A DNA stretch of 64,000 bases from Xiphias gladius (lineage: Eukaryota > Chordata > Actinopteri > Istiophoriformes > Xiphiidae), in the NCBI RefSeq assembly GCF_016859285.1, contig NC_053417.1, forward strand, positions 20,392,206 to 20,456,205, read 5' to 3'. Position numbers and translations under genes: made by a program. Position 1 is the stretch's first letter. Each line of letters starts with the position of its first letter. Positions 51,073-63,699 of this stretch are shown here, piece after piece. The notes below the pieces were generated by a model. It did not search any database, had not been told where the DNA came from, and saw only the letters and a list, made by a program, of their open reading frames with translations.

Positions 51073-52200
51073 AATAGCAATAAATATTTGGGTATAATAC
51101 AATCTGTGATGTGCAGTGTAATTTCATTGTATGAATTAGGTACAAAACAGTACTTAATGGTACCTACTGGCAAGAAAATGCAGACACGGTGAACAAGGGA
51201 GTAACGATTTGGAATTTTTGGAAGAAAGGAGAAATAGATAAGTTTTTTAGAAATAAGTACTGTTGTACCTACAGGGTACTCAGCATAACAAAACTGATGT
51301 GTTGGGGAAAATGATGTTAACAACCATGTTCATACTGTGTAATTAAAGGGTGAAAAGGGGAAACCCTGCATCGCTTGACATTACAGCCGCACAGCTTGTT
51401 CTTACTGCTTAATTTAAAAAATTAAAATATTACTTATTAGGCTCCCCATCGAACATTTAAGATTATCTATGTGTGATCCGCCTACATCTGTGTGTTATAT
51501 TACTACATTACTTTATCACGTTGTAGCTTTTCCTCCTCAGGTGACCGTAGAAGCCCTCCATAGCCGAACGTTTGAGAAAAAATGCACGTGTTTTCGACTC
51601 CACCTGTTACGACCACTGCAGTGCTAGACGAACAGCCCTGCTAGACGCAAATTTTCAAAAGTATAGATCAACCTCTTGCCCTGTTCTTATTCCAAATCAA
51701 ACAGCGAAGTAGAAGACGGATAAATAAATCACTGGAGTGTGGCTGTAGCTTGCTTGCAGAGGGCTCATTTATAAAATTTGAGCACCCCTCTTTTATATTG
51801 TATTTTGTCCTACGCACCACAATATTGTTTGTTAATAAGTTCAACTTCAGCGTGTATTTTACAGGTGTACGGGAAGTAATGTAATGCGTGGCTGTTGTCC
51901 CCTTTTTATGGTTTAATTTCACAGTAAGAATCAGGTTGTTAACACCCTTTTTACCAAACTTCAGTTTTGTTTCAGTATGTTCCCAGTATTTACAAAATAC
52001 TTAGAGTATAATTTATTTCTTCTAACCCCTAAAGTTCCCAAATGTTACTACTTACTGGTTCACTGTAGACTTGTTTTCTTCCACTGTACCAACATGTAAG
52101 TACCAGTAGGAACCAGTAAGTATTTTATTGGTACCTGATTCCTTCAATTACATTGTAAATTGCAGGCTGGATTACAAAGTGTTACCAATATTTGTATTTA
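51073..52200. mobile_element. Decayed DNA element with long imperfect inverted repeats
   Basis: The left arm (about 51080-51215) and the reverse complement of the right arm (about 52040-52190) align over roughly 140 bases. Shared blocks run in order: aaatatt, attaggtac / atcaggtac, agtactta / atacttac, cctactgg, then gaaaa and ggtgaac / agtgaac and agtaac. The core has no transposase-like frame. It reads as an old non-autonomous cut-and-paste element. Exact ends and family are unknown. Confidence 0.55.
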
Positions 52201-53252
52201 AATAAGCCAGAATCAATGTTAAAATGAAGGGAAAGCCCGCTCAAAACTCTAATGAGATCGGCCTGTAATTGGCTTGATCAGGAATATGCATATGTGTTAG
52301 CTAAATGCTAATGTCAGCATGCTAGCATGCTGATGTTGGGAATGGGAATATCATTCGTTTTGCAGGTATGGACAAATTAAAATTTTGATCTGATGATGGT
52401 GTCAAATGAAGGGTGAAAATAATAAACCAAATGCAAATTAATAAACCAACCCCAAGACCTATATTAAGTGTGATCTGCCACTGTTAAATAGTTGGCGTTC
52501 AGATCAGATGGATAAGCATCCCCAACCGTGATAACAAAAAAAACCACATGCTTACATGTTTAGCAGAATCTCAGCTTGAGTTAAACGGTCCAATGTCCGT
52601 GTTTGTTTTTCTTTTTGACATTTCTCTGTCTGAGGATTCCAGGAGGCATACTGGAGGTTTTGGCCTTACAACTGTGAGTTGCTCTGTATTTTTAAATCTG
52701 CTCCTGTCACTGGGGGAAATGGTGCTGGTTGAACCTTGACGGTGAGGAGGATGCGGATGGAGCTCCAGCTACAGGAGAGAAGGGTTTTTCATGTCCTGTA
52801 AAACAAGAGTCAACACCAACAGTAATCCAAAATTGAAATTTAGAGATTCAAAATTAAAACCCTGACCAGGTGAGAAGATAGTAGTATTCCTAAACTATAT
52901 TAATGGAGACACTGGATACTGGACTACTTGTAGAGACCGACCAGCAACTGCTTAGTACAGCGGTAAAATGTTACAGCATATACAGACTAAAAACCTGCCT
53001 GAAAAAACGAATCAAATAAAACTGTATTTGGACATCAGAGCGCTGAAAATGAGTAGATAGATTAAGATTATATATTATATCACTGAATCAGAAATTCCAG
53101 TTTGATTTCCAAGTTAGTAATCAGGAAAAAAATCCAGTCTGTCTTGATGTTCTGTAGCTTTCAGATCTGAAAGGTTTGGTTCAGGATTAAAATGTAAAAT
53201 ATTCAAGCATTAAAATACAGTACTAGCACTTTTTGCTGCGTCTCACCCAGCA
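52201..53252. other. Spacer containing a 20-bp perfect palindrome
   Basis: At 52314-52333 lies tcagcatgctagcatgctga, its own reverse complement, within a gctaa/gcatgc-rich stretch that resembles a common fish repeat. The rest shows no exon-like or repeat-like structure. Confidence 0.6.
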
Positions 53253-53292
53253 GTGTGTGTGTCTGTGTGATTGTGTGTGTGTGCGTGCATGC

Positions 53293-53325
<33 letters not shown>
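53253..53325. repeat. (GT)n microsatellite
   Basis: GT-rich tract with GC and CAT interruptions, ending in a pure GT run. Confidence 0.9.
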
Positions 53326-53327
<2 letters not shown>

Positions 53328-56300
53328 GGAGACTGTGAGAGAACTCAATGTGCTTGTAGGAAGTTTTTCTGCAATCTCAAAGTGATCTTGGAAAAACCGA
53401 GAGAAAAGCAAAAAAAGGGAAATGAACAACAGCCATAATTATCAGCTCTAATTAGTGGTGTATCCACGGTGTCTTAAAGCACTGCATTATCTGCAACGCA
53501 TTTAAACAAATTATGGTTCACTGTGCATATTAGAGCAGTAATAATAGAAGGAAATAAGAACACTGGTAACAGTGGTAATGATTTTCCTTATCGTTTAATT
53601 TGAACAAAAATGACTGTTTGGGGATTGTTAGGTCATGCACCCTCCGATTGGAACCAAATGTTTATTTCCACTGATGATTGACTGGTTGGAGTGGTTTCAC
53701 TGACTCGTAATTGCTGGGCTGACAATTGCACTGAGTTGGCAGTCACGCAGGAGGCAGGTTACCAAATCCAATTTTTTTCCTAAAAGGTCAGGGTAAACCC
53801 ACACTGTAGAGGAAACCTCATGGCATTAAATCAATCTGGGGCTGGAGAAGCCCTCATCGCTAACAATAACATTAGAATTCCCCCCACAATGTATTTTTCC
53901 TGTTTTTCGGATGGGATTACTCCGCTCAGTGAGGCAGGCATGGTCGTCCGGTGGTTTCATGAACATGCCACCGTCTGACCTATGATGCTGCTTTCTCACA
54001 CGCCTGGTCACAGTTGATCATCTATGAGGAATATGTAGAGATACGTGAGACAGCATTTCCAACCTGCTGCCACAAGGACAAAAAGCCCAATGATCACTCA
54101 AAGTAATTATTTTGGCTGTAATCAGCATTGAGTTTGTTCTCTTTGAAATACAAGTAACATCCTGTGTCATCACAGACACAGAAGTGTTCGTGCTGGTATT
54201 TTCTGAATTTCCACCATGCGTTATGTGTTAGATATGAATTTCCATTACTCAGCCCACTCTGGTAGCAACGTGTGGGAAAGAGGAGGTCCCTCTGGACTGA
54301 GAAACAACCTCCGCCTGCATCCTCTGTGCATAATTGAACAAATTAGCAATGAACAGCTGTTACCTGTTAAAATGACCCGCTTTCATTTCATCGCCATGGA
54401 CAAGATGTCTGATAGCATCTGCATGCTACAGCTGTCAGCCATTCTGATTAGCTTGCCGATTCTTGCTTTCAGTATATCATGACAAACATAATTACCTCAA
54501 CATCTCATTTTATGGATTCTACAAATCGCCAGGCACACAGAGCGTGCCAAGTGTCCGTCAATTACAGCCACGGTCTGCTGGTAGCCGGTCTGGTTGGCTG
54601 ATTTGACTTCGTCGAACCACTTTCTCTTAAGAGAAAGAAAGTCTCTAATGTTGGTGTAAGTGCACACCTAAAGCTTTTTTTGCTTTTTAAAATCAAGATT
54701 ATAGTGTGTGATCATTCTAGACGTACATGGTTTGACCTTACAGCCTCCCTGCTGGGTCTAATCAGTGGTTCAACCTCCTGCAACCCAACAAGGCAGAGAA
54801 AGAACACTTGCTGTGACATTGTCCTTTTACTAATCAAACAGAGTGAGTTCAAGAATGGAGACTTGGGCAAAAAAATGGCCATTTAGAAAGTTTTGGAATT
54901 CATACGGTTGAAGTGGCTGCGTAAGAATAGTTTTAATCAGAAGTGTACAAGTTCCTTGCTTTAAAGTGACTGTACAGAACTGACGAGGTGAAGGATTTTT
55001 AAACATAAGTACCCTATGAGACTGGCAAAAAGAAATAAAGAAAAAACTTGACAGGGTTATACGTTCTCCTGCTATGGTGACAGTTCCGTTGAAGTTCTGG
55101 TAAAATGGATACTTTTTTCATACAGTACAAGTCATCTTGGAGAAAAGAAAAATCACCAAAATGAAAGCTGTAATGATTTGATGTAACGTGAAAGTGGGCG
55201 CTCAGTCACTTGGGTGTTGTCAGCTCAAATGATTTTGCTTTTATGGCTCAGCAACCTTACTATTTTGGTTCACTCTCACAGCTTTCATCGGTGTTGTTAC
55301 CAGCAACAGGAAGCAGCTGCTTTCAGTGAAAACGCTTCTATAAACAGAAAGTACGCTACCTGTCCAGGTCCAAACCGGCCCGACACACTGAGTCAGTGTG
55401 CTGCGGCTAGGTAGCTGGTGAACACAGTGAAGCATTTAGCAAGTGAATAAGGGAGAATATTGGACTTAGATTTGTCCAGTGGCAAAAAAAAAACATGACT
55501 CTAAATGTTAATGTTGCTTAATGTCTGGTTGATGTGTCATAGACAACTGTTTGCAAACACGTTCACCATAAAACCTAAAAAGGTGATAATATTTCAATGT
55601 TTGTTCGCAACAGTTTGTTGTGTTGTCCCCCGTGGCAAAAAAATTCTTTCTGCACATTATTTCTAAAATTTGATTTGGTCTTTGGAAGTTTTGTAAAAAA
55701 AAAAAAAAAAAAATCATTATGATGATGAATAGTAAATGCACTACATTTACATAAGTGTCTGTGTTTGCCTTACTCACACATGAACACACACATTCCTTAA
55801 TGGCACTAAAGCTGTCAGTTACCAAAGTGACCAAAAACATTTTCACACATTCGTCCACTGTCGAAAATTCTGAATGCAAAGTTAATGCCCATCGTCCATC
55901 TATTCGGCATTAAATCTGCATCCCTGCTGCAACATCCACTGTAGTTTACTAATTACCAGAAAAAGCTATAACCAGATTCTTAGACGAAACTCAGACCTTA
56001 ATCTGCTGGTGTCTTTCTATGGTGTTAAAGAGATTGAAACTTGAAATTCCTAATCACTTTCTCCCAAGACCAGAGCAACAACACAGCAATAATTCATTTG
56101 TGCTTTAAAATTATTATTAACTTTATTATAGCTGTGTGTGTATATTTCATATTTTCACTTATCACTTGAAGTAATGTTTGCATCATTACTGTTTCCTCAC
56201 AGCTGGTTAAATTTTTCAATAAATGAGGGCATGGGAAACATTTAAAAAAAAAAAAAGCGCCACAGTCAGCTTCAGCGTTTGAAATACTGCACATTATTCC

Positions 56301-57073
56301 CCGAGCCAAATTGCGTCTCATCTTAGAGCCATTTCAAATCTTCTGCCTCCTTGATTATGTGGTCGCACAGCGCACCAAGCAACAGCTGACCTTTTACTGC
56401 AGGAGCAGTCATAAACACAGTGGGAGGAATGTGGGTTTGATCTGTACGTCTTCGGCAGTCAGAGGGAACGGCGCGAAGTGGAGAGGATCGGTTATCTACA
56501 GATTGTCTCATTTGTGCAGAATAGAGATTTGGAATAGATATCTTTTGGGACAAAGCACTGTTAAAACTCCAAACTGGGAAACTTCCAGTCCTAGAGGCTG
56601 CAGTGATTACACAAACCACTGTGAAATTTAAAGAGCTCAGTAGTAACATAAAACAAGCCAAAGGAAGACGGAGACACAATTAGATAAGTGTCCCATAAGG
56701 GAGACTGTAAACTCTTGTGTGGAAATGAAGAAAATGGAAGATTTGTAACTGAGCAGGAGACTACAAAGGAGATTTGAATTTAAGACATCTCACGCCCAGC
56801 AAAACAATAAGAACATTTTCTTTTCTGTCTGGGGTCTTCTCAGCCTGTCTGTTGTGCTTTCCCAATTCCCAATACTGTATCTTCAGATTAATATTTCAGA
56901 TTTTAGTCATGAAAGCAAAGCATTTATTGTTGTACTGAGATCTCATAAATCAAACATGTCAGTCCACTTTGAAGGGAAATAAATCGTCCGGATGTGGATA
57001 GTTTATTTATTATTAATATAGCTGAATGTGTCGATGCAGTGATTTAGAATTCTCTATCTGTTCTCCACACCAG
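53326..57073. other. Spacer with possible conserved noncoding blocks
   Basis: Two stretches, about 53820-54480 and 56060-56640, are less AT-skewed, free of simple repeats and rich in homeobox-like TAATTG/AATTAG and E-box CAGCTG words, the look of vertebrate developmental enhancers. This is a compositional impression only. Open frames here lack domain features. A poly(A) run is at about 55694-55713. Confidence 0.3.
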
Positions 57074-57149
57074 AGCACCCGCACTGCAGAGAAGATGTCA
57101 AAGCTAATACAGTGGCTCCATCAGGGCCATATCTTGAAGCTCTGTGAAG
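57074..57149 (+). other. Isolated exon-like segment
   Basis: A 76-base segment has a strong acceptor (ttctccacaccag after a pyrimidine tract) and a consensus donor (GAAG/GTAAGT). It could be an exon of a noncoding RNA or of a gene crossing this spacer. In the frame set by the candidate first exon near 49945 it meets a stop close to its end. No protein family is recognised. Confidence 0.3.
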
Positions 57150-58789
57150 GTAAGTACTGACAGATGGTCGGATCCTGTTGACAGTGTGTGTGTATGCTGG
57201 TGATAGATAGCTACTCTGTGAATAGCTGTGGAGCATAATATGATTTGGATGTAAGAATGGAATCTAAATCTGATTTCAGGCAGTACTATGGGCCCAGAGC
57301 TTCACTCCTTTATCTCTGTCCCTCGCCAGCTGTAATGCGGTCAGCTGCATCTGTTCCCTCTGGGGTGTGGTCTCGCTGACCCGGGAGGAAACATGATCAC
57401 TGCCAAGCTCAGCTTTTAGCTTTCATGCCTCTTTGAAATGACTCTCATCGTATCATTGTACTCATCCTACCTGCCGCTGCCATCCGAAACTGCGTGTTCT
57501 TTAGAAAGTGCTGTAAGAATCCGATATCTTTTGTTGGTGTGGTGACCTGTGGAAAGGCCGGTGTAAAGTTTCAGGATTGTTTCCCTGCATGGGTTTGTGG
57601 TTCTCTTGACTGTTTGAACCCTCTCTCATTTCTCTTGAGAGCCCACTCCTCCCCTACAGTGCAGTTACTCTCTGAAAGGATTAGATGAGGAGTTCACCAT
57701 GGGGGCATCAGGCAATCTACATACAATAGCCCACCACTGCTGTGAATAAATCAACATTGATGTAAGACAATAAAGCCAATGCGGTGTGGCTATTTGTTTA
57801 TTCTTATTACACAGAGCAGCACACTTTGGATCATTTGGAGTAAATGCATTACTTGGAGACAACCGAGAACGCAGACCGCCCTGACCATCTCTATTACACT
57901 CTATGTGTGCTATGTCTGGGTCCAGGCAGTCCACTAAAAGCAGCCATTGAATGGATATCCAGTCAGACTCGGGCCATTCCCTCCTTCCCGCATCCTCTTC
58001 TCTCCCTTACGTCCTCAGGCCATCATACAGGAAATGAAAGTCACTGAATATGGAGAATACGGGGGAATGGTTTGGATAGATGGATGACTGGTCTGACAGT
58101 GTCCACAGAGCTCCCTCAGGGAAGATATACAGTATATACATACACATCTGGGTGCATCTGGATATGCTTATATTTGATCAAAAATCTATCAATAAGTGGA
58201 CATCTGTGATACTTTTGATAGCTTTTTGAAGTTTCTGAAACACCACATTCTACGAAGAATTGAAAAGTTTAAACAATGTGCTTTTTAATCTAAGCTAAAA
58301 AAAAAGAAAAGAAAAGAAGTAATTATCTAAAAGGGAAACATTTGAAAAATAAGTCTGATATATATTGTCAGTTCTGATATCAAGCCTATCTCAGACAAAA
58401 TCCCATGTGCTGCCAGTCTAGAAGTTAATATTTGGATTATGAATTTTCTTGTTTATTGATTCGGAATTCATATGTCAGGTTACAGTGTTATCTCACACAC
58501 TTGTGTAATCAGTCAGCAAAAAAAACTGAGCAGAAATGATTGTTAGTCCATTAGTTCTCTTGTGTGACAGCATCTATGGTATCAGTGATCTTGTCTGGTT
58601 CCGCTGATGGATTCATCGTCATGAGAAAGCCTGAATTTGGAATGAGCTACTCCGACAGATCCAGTATCTGTGTACTGAAGCAACTTGAATAAACATGCAG
58701 AAAATGTTTTGTATCATCACGTGTGTGTCTCTCTGGACATTCGTGTGCACAATAATTCAATATACAGTACTTAAAACACAGATATCCAG
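57150..58789. other. Spacer, no gene seen
   Basis: No repeat with clear ends, conserved motif or coding block was recognised. A few frames of 60-90 codons occur but lack domain features. Confidence 0.5.
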
Positions 58790-59190
58790 TGGTGGAATCC
58801 AGTATATTAAGTATATTTACTGAAATACTCTAGTATGAGTACAATTTTGAGGCACTTGTACTTCTATGCGATGTGACTTTATACTTCTACTCCACTACAT
58901 GTCAGTCAAAAACTTTTTTTCATTTATTTGACAGCTATAGTTACAACTTACTTGTTCATTAAGATTCTACACACAAACACGTGAGCAGCTTAAAAATCAT
59001 ATGCATTTTCATACATTAGACTAAACAAGAGTCTCGAAAGGGGTTAAAATTAGCTCCAGCTACAACACTGAACTGCTGCTAACACATTAATGCATCAGTA
59101 ATAATGATCCAAAAATAAGGTACATACTGTATAAATATAAGCGTCACATGGGCAGCTTTTCTGCATAATGAATACTTTTACTTTTGATAG
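58790..59190. repeat. Abundant fish interspersed repeat ('agtggtggaa...agtacatttactc' type)
   Basis: The text runs ccagtggtggaatccagta, agtacaattttgaggcactt, gtacttctatgcgatg, tacttctactccactacat, then acacattaatgcatcagt and ctgcataatgaatactttta. This order matches a repeat seen thousands of times in fish genomes. It is diverged, with no coding capacity. Confidence 0.7.
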
Positions 59191-60788
59191 TTTGATGATA
59201 ACGGATAAAGGATCCGACTACTCCTCCTCTATTGCAGACATCATTGCAACACAGTTTTCGAAAAAAAAAAAAAAAAAAAAAAGATTATTAGATTACAAAG
59301 CATCTTGCTTTTTAAACAGCTGTTTTCAGGACCCCTCAGTGGTCAGGAGATAGGGGTCACAAGAAGGTTTGGGGGATTAAAAAAAAGACAAACATATTTC
59401 TGCAGCACAAATGAATGTTGACTGCTAAGCTTTTGCCAACTTTGTGCCTTTTTTCTAGAGACATACTGAGAAGCTTTATCCAGACATCAGTATTTAACTG
59501 AATCCATCACAGGGATGTGACAAAGTTCACTTCGAGGCATCATTTGGTCGCAAGTCAACAAGGTTTAGAGCCACTACTTTAATATATGAAGTTAATAAAA
59601 GTGCCACTCGTGTTATATGATGGTAAAAATGTCAACAGAGAGATTAAGGCATAATTAGCTTAATTAATGATGTCGTTAGCATTACTTGTTATGTTTAATA
59701 AATCATTGTGATCATGGTGGGACAGTGAATAACCCAACAACTTTTTTTCATTACTGTTTTAATTAATGGATACATAGCTCTTGGTCAAAGCATGTATGGT
59801 TTCTGACCAATCCCTGAAGACTCGTTTCAAATGACAGTTACATAGGTAAAAGGGTGGTCCACAGGGACAAAAGCACTTATTAGACAGAAAAGAGAGAAAG
59901 TTAATATTAGGGAAGGTGAAATGGATGAGTCAGAGAAGTTTTAGGGGATTTTTTTTATCACTTTGCAGAACACATGGCCTCTTATTCTCATCATCACATC
60001 AAATATCCTCATGAGTAAATGAGCTATTCTAATATTTCTGTGCCTATTTGCCTAACAAGAAAACAAGAAATTAATGAATTCGGCAGCATAGTTTTTCAAA
60101 AATGGGAAGATTCATTGGTGCTTTTAATGTGTCTAGAGTTTGGTTAATGCTGACCCATTAATTCAGCAGACATATAATAAGCTTTTACAAAACGCAGTTA
60201 CTGGTGATGTCAGTGACATTAACGTCATGGGATGCTTTGGTCTACTGCACAAAGAGAGAAAACACACCACTTAATCTCCCCCACACTCACATTATATGAG
60301 GATATCATCTCCCCTGGCAACAGTCACACTTCCAATTGTGTGTGTTTTGTCTGGGTCTGCCTTAACTGAGCTTGAGCACTGTAACCAAAATAAAATCCAA
60401 ACAGATGGAGACTTGCAATGATAGACCCAGGCTGTCACTGTGAACTTCTCTGTCGATCATGATCTTTAGAGTGCTGTGAGTGCCTAAAAATAACCATAAA
60501 AAAGTTTAATGATGCTGTAGTCACTACAAGTGGATGTTGTACTGCAAAATCGGATATTTTGGCGGGAAACAATTGTTGTCTACTGAACATTTTACTTACA
60601 CGTTCAGTATAAACATATTTGCGACTTGCCAAATACATAAATTAAAAACATTTCCTCATTACATTAATAGAAAAGGAAATCTACATTTCCTACAAAATGT
60701 GTTTGCTGTTAAAGAATTAGTTGTATCGTATATAAACGTAATTTCTAGGCGACAGGATTGTAAATAGTGAATTTTAGAGGCTTTTTTT
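59191..60788. other. Spacer with AT-rich, possibly conserved stretch
   Basis: Contains a poly(A) run at about 59261-59282. The block 59590-60260 holds TAATTA-type homeobox-like words (gcttaattaatgatg, cccattaattcagcag). No coding block is seen. Confidence 0.35.
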
Positions 60789-60960
60789 TACCTGCCGACA
60801 TACCCAGGCTAGGTGTTTTTTTGAGCTAAGGTAAGCTAAGGACTGCTGGCTGTACCTACATATTTAAATGATGGATGGGTGAGTGGTCTCATTTCCCTCT
60901 GCAACATAGCAAATAAGCATATTTCCCAAAATATCAAACTATTAATGAAAATTAAGCTCT
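60789..60960. repeat. Fish interspersed repeat ('gctaagctaagc...tatttcccaaaat' type)
   Basis: The words ggctaggtgttttt, gctaaggtaagctaagga, ctgctggctgtacctacata, aataagcatatttcccaaaat and caaactatt in order match another very common fish repeat, usually found between genes and in introns. Confidence 0.6.
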
Positions 60961-63699
60961 TTTTTACTTAAGGTAGGCATTTTAAAAATTAACATCCTTT
61001 CCAGATTTTAGCCATACCTGGAAAGTGGTGACCTGCAAAACATAGCTAGTAAAGCTGGTAAAATAAGCTGCAGTGCAAGTCAATATCAGATATAAACCAC
61101 CCGCATGTATAAATCCACACGGTGTTGAAATTCAGCATGGGGCAATACTGATAATCATGTGACTATTACCTAAATTAATCCTTTTTGACTTATCCTGTCA
61201 ACCCCACAGTCTGGCTGGTGGGAGGGCAGGAGCGGGTTTCACTTTACCCTCAGTTTTCTTGTAGCTTGAGGAGAGAGATTTGTGTGTACGTGTGTGAGCA
61301 GTGTGTAACAGCAGGGCTTATTCTGTCTGCATGTGCAGTGACATGCTCTGACAGGTCAATCAATGAGGAGGAGATGCAGTCTGCTGTTGGTTCATTGACC
61401 TGCTGTGCTAAAATAGAACGAGTAAGGGTCATCTCATCCCCTCCCTTATGCTGCCTTGACTGCCTGCACTGATTGCTAACTGATTTTCTTTTACTAACTT
61501 CAGGTTTCTCCCCATTTATTTAGCAGATATTGCTTAACTGAGATTTGAAACAAAAATGAAATGTCAGTGACTAGCAGGATGTGATAGTTCAGTTCAAGGT
61601 GCAGTGGCAGCAATGTATGTCAAAGACCATACTGGTGGTTTTAGCCCATAACCAACGAATCATGTATCTTTATTTTGAATGATGAGTTGCCTTTATTCAT
61701 TTTATTTTACTTTGTTGCCAAAATTGCTGTTATTTTGAAGAATCTTTTGGCCACTTGTGGGACGCGGAAACGAAGTTGTGAACACAACACTGAAATATTA
61801 TCACCTTTTAAACTGATATCACTGACTTGTTGGCAAAGAGTTGCTTGTTTACATGTCCAGCAACATTATAATTCATTTGGAGTTGTGTTTCTAGCCATTT
61901 CACGGATGTAAGTCCAGTTTTCCCTCTCTTTTAGCTCTGCTTTTGGTCTCCACCAACTCCTGACGGAAATACCTTTCTCATTAGCTGCTAAGTGTTCCAC
62001 TATGTTCACCAGCTAGTGTCTGTCTGCCATTTGGTGAGACAACACTATGAGGGCCGTGAAAGTGAACCAAAACACTACGATTGTCGCTGGACATCCAAAC
62101 AATGAGCTGAAACTTGCTATATGGCTCCGTAAAGCCGAGGGGTGCTGCAGATTTAGGTGATAATTCTCTGCAGGTTAATCACCACGAGCAACACCTTTCT
62201 CATTGTTTGTGTTGATATATTATTGTAAAAATATCAATAATAGCCACTTGAATGTTTAAAAGAATTGTAATAATTTAACAATTTAAATAAATTGCTTAAA
62301 AAGTATGGATTCAAGCATTTATTTCATGAAAATAACTGCACTAACTGACTGCTTTGGCCCGCAACACATTATATTTCAGGTTCAAACAAGTTTTCTTCCT
62401 ACACAACAACAAAAAAGATTGAGAGGAAGTTAACACAAGTAAGGAAAAGGAAGAAAAACTGCCAGAGGAAGTGAACAAAATCATCATTTTAGAGTATTGT
62501 ATTGTCTCAGCTGTATAGCTTGTATAACAGGATGTCTTTTTTAGATTGCTATAATGACATTTGCAGCACAAAGTGAAAGGAGATGAGCACTAAAATAAAA
62601 AAAGAAGGAAGGAGAAAAGGAAAAGAAACGCACCTCTTTCTATTTTTGTACTGATGTATTCTGTCACAGCATTTCGTCTGCTTCAGCTTAGAAAGACTTC
62701 ATTATCTCACCTTGGAGGACGACCCTGTCAGGCACATTTGACAAATGAACAGCCTTAATTGTGTTGATCATTTTAGCTTATGTTTGTTCATGGCTGGCAC
62801 TAAAACTAACTTGGAATATGAAACTCAATCATCCACACATTAAACCCATGCAAAGAGAAGCACATTATAATTTCCAATTCTCAGCAATTTTGATTCTAAC
62901 ACTGTGGAAATGTTTCCCTGAAAACAAGATTGTATCTTTTTATGCAAGACCATTTATGTTTAAGGGACAAGCTGTGTTCCTTAGTAAGTACACTGCTACA
63001 TGCATCTGTCGCTAAAGGCGTTTGTGTTCATTCACACAGTGCACACAGCATGACTGCCTCTATTTAAGTGAACATACATACTTCTGTTGCCTATAAGTAG
63101 TGCTTTATGTCATTTACTGTGAAAATACAAACTTGGGAAAGCGCAGTGTGTTTGATCACGTTCACTGAAAATTCATGCAGTTTTTTCATCCCTTTCTCCT
63201 GAGAAGAGGCTGGTCCTCAGCTGATGTGTCCTTGCAGTGTAATCCAGTTAACATAGACTTTGTATGTTCCCTTTAAGAAGGCTTGTGTTGCTCTATAAAC
63301 TGTAGGACTCCATCAAATTATACCCTGTATACTGTAGTGTAAGGGTGAGATTCAGAAGAGACCATGGTGACACATTTAACGTTTGATGTTTCAGGACTTC
63401 TGAGTGATGAAAGTTATATTGTTTTTATTTTCAGGTCATTTTTATATCTTTGCTATTATGTATCATGACTAATTAATGCCTGACCGAAAGAAACTATGTA
63501 TGTACAGCTGTGAAAATTTTAAACCAAATTGAAATTTAACATAGTGCAAAGTTGCCTGACTGACAGAGAGACTTTTTTCAGTACATTTAATAATTTCTGG
63601 GTAAAATAGGCACAGTAGCACTTTAAAAACAACACGAGTGTGAGAAAATGGATCGCTTGCAGTAATCAGTGGGTGACAAAGAAGAGACAGAAGCCAGTG
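60961..63699. other. Spacer, no gene seen
   Basis: AT-rich with scattered short open frames of no recognisable family. Nothing else is supported. Confidence 0.5.

Noticed and set aside
54216-54482. 88-codon + strand frame in the right-hand spacer
   Set aside because: No splice context or domain. It lies in a stretch better explained as noncoding, possibly conserved DNA.
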